This document shows, one piece after another, positions 6,369 to 6,766 of a stretch of 6,766 nt of DNA (positions within the stretch are counted from its first letter, which is position 1; each line of letters starts with the position of its first letter). Source of the stretch: Spirochaetia bacterium. GTDB lineage: Bacteria > Spirochaetota > Spirochaetia > PWKH01. The notes under the pieces are model-generated. The model was given only the letters and a program-made list of their open reading frames with translations, made no database searches and was not told where the DNA came from. The position numbers and the translations under genes are program-made. The stretch spans positions 1-6,766 of the forward strand of contig JAIPFS010000077.1 in assembly GCA_021736545.1 (NCBI GenBank), written 5' to 3'.

Positions 6369-6506
6369 TTATGTTATTATAGCTGCATTGGGCTCCGCAT
6401 CAGCTTGGCTTACCGCAATTTTATCCGCAATTCTATTATTCTGGTTAGTTCTACAGATCCTCAAGATAGCAGGATACAGCATGCATACGGTTTGTTCTCT
6501 TACCAT
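6369..6506 (-). CDS. doubtful small ORF (45 aa) upstream of yidC
   Basis: The ORF runs from ATG GTA AGA GAA CAA to ATA ATA ACA TAA and begins MVREQTVCMLYPAILRICRT. A stop (TAG) lies two codons before the ATG and no convincing ribosome binding site is seen. The product has no domain or motif I recognise and lacks the Cys/Pro/Tyr pattern of YidD, the protein often encoded here. The 12-bp tandem repeat at 6413-6436 lies inside it. It overlaps the preceding small ORF by 7 bases. It may be a chance open frame in the yidC leader. Confidence 0.15.
   Translation of the reverse strand: MVREQTVCMLYPAILRICRTNQNNRIADKIAVSQADAEPNAAIIT
6413..6436. repeat. 12-bp tandem repeat
   Basis: CCGCAATTTTAT (6413-6424) is followed directly by CCGCAATTCTAT (6425-6436), with one mismatch. 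It lies in the rnpA-yidC gap. The 12-base unit preserves the frame of the doubtful 45-codon ORF. Confidence 0.75.
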
Positions 6507-6586
6507 ACGCTATTCCCAATGGAACACATTTCATTGTCCATGGGAATAATTTCCATCGGCTGCATAATAATTGCCTTAGACATCAT
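6500..6586 (-). CDS. doubtful small ORF (28 aa) just after rnpA
   Basis: The ORF starts ATG ATG TCT AAG at 6586 and ends TGG TAA. The first ATG overlaps a TAA (TAATG) that closes a four-codon frame after rnpA. It begins 13 bases past the rnpA stop and encodes a Met/Ile-rich peptide, MMSKAIIMQPMEIIPM followed by DNEMCSIGNSVW. No ribosome binding site or family is recognised. An inverted repeat (6511-6548) lies within it, which makes a structural rather than coding role at least as likely. Confidence 0.15.
   Translation of the reverse strand: MMSKAIIMQPMEIIPMDNEMCSIGNSVW
6511..6548. repeat. imperfect inverted repeat in the rnpA-yidC gap
   Basis: TATTCCCAATGGA (6511-6523) and TCCATGGGAATA (6537-6548) are complementary over 12 bp with one bulged A, around a 13-base loop. 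There is no T run on either side, so it is not an intrinsic terminator. It could be an RNA processing or stability hairpin between rnpA and yidC, or an operator. Confidence 0.6.
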
Positions 6587-6599
6587 TATTCAGACATCT

Positions 6600-6766
6600 T
6601 TATGCGTCATCATATAGATGTGCTTTAGCTAAGAGTGAGCTTATCTGATTTTTTCTTTCCCAATAATCATATACTTTTCCTGGATATACCACAAATACTA
6701 CATCAAAACCTTTTTTCAAATCGGGTTTTTCACGGCGGTACACTTCACGAACATGACGTTTTACTG
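6600..6766 (-). CDS. rnpA: ribonuclease P protein component, C-terminal part (cut by window edge)
   Basis: RnpA is the protein subunit of ribonuclease P; with the catalytic RNA it removes the 5' leader of precursor tRNAs. The last 54 residues are visible, read from 6764 in frame to a TAA at 6602-6600. The segment starts VKRHVREVYR, which fits the KRxxRE part of the conserved RNR helix. It continues with the strand GFDVVFVVYPG and a closing helix, QISSLLAKAHLYD. The 5' part lies beyond the window. The next gene leftward is yidC, 308 bases away. The position next to yidC and khpB supports the call. Confidence 0.92.
   Translation of the reverse strand, partial: VKRHVREVYRREKPDLKKGFDVVFVVYPGKVYDYWERKNQISSLLAKAHLYDDA

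Noticed and set aside
6369..6381. TATAAT on the minus strand upstream of yidC
   Set aside because: The sequence 16-18 bases upstream does not resemble a -35 element, and the region is AT-rich, so I do not call a promoter.
6421..6429. DnaA-box-like TTATCCGCA near rnpA
   Set aside because: It matches 8 of 9 bases of TTATCCACA, but I saw no cluster of boxes nearby. One isolated near-match does not support an origin.
6357..6617. 86-codon plus-strand ORF with an Ile-rich hydrophobic end
   Set aside because: It overlaps the rnpA stop region in antisense, has no ribosome binding site, and its hydrophobicity follows from AT-rich antisense sequence. I keep the minus-strand reading, where rnpA is recognisable.

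Overview
The window is a block of bacterial housekeeping genes, and I found no unmistakable new system in it. On the minus strand, read from the right edge leftward, lie the 3' end of rnpA, then yidC and khpB/jag. This is the rnpA-yidC-jag order found near the origin in many bacteria. Further left on the same strand are a bidirectional terminator, a promoter candidate, a 46-codon small ORF and metK. At the left end, on the plus strand, a PlsC-type acyltransferase gene overlaps a PfkB/adenosine-kinase-like gene by 4 bases. The plsC-pfkB unit and metK converge at about 2004-2038.

The organism is Gram-negative in type: YidC has the long form with a large periplasmic domain (629 residues). The style of the KhpB, RnpA and PfkB proteins and the mixed gene content make me think of a spirochaete. 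That is an impression from recognition, not a demonstrated placement. Shine-Dalgarno sequences are clear: AAGGAG six bases ahead of metK and khpB, and GAGGAG five bases ahead of yidC.

Layout. 1-105: promoter candidate and Shine-Dalgarno for plsC, although the plsC frame stays open to the left edge. 106-972 plsC and 969-2003 pfkB are translationally linked. 2004-2052 is a short convergent junction with a 13-bp tandem duplication and a weak plus-strand terminator. 2039-3238 is metK (minus). 3235-3375 is a small ORF whose stop overlaps the metK start. 3376-3681 has no intact gene; it holds a strong hairpin terminator, a hairpin just after khpB, a short direct repeat and a reading frame broken by one TAA. 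3682-4326 is khpB and 4402-6291 is yidC. 6292-6599 lies where yidD often sits but contains no recognisable yidD, only two doubtful small ORFs, an inverted repeat and a 12-bp tandem repeat. 6600-6766 is the C-terminal part of rnpA.

How the genes work together: RnpA matures tRNA, YidC inserts and folds membrane proteins, and KhpB is an RNA-binding protein usually cotranscribed with yidC. MetK makes S-adenosylmethionine. PlsC makes phosphatidic acid, and the PfkB protein probably phosphorylates a nucleoside or sugar. The less ordinary parts are the small ORF fused by overlap to metK, the broken frame and terminator between khpB and metK, and the Ala/Ser repeat insert in PlsC.
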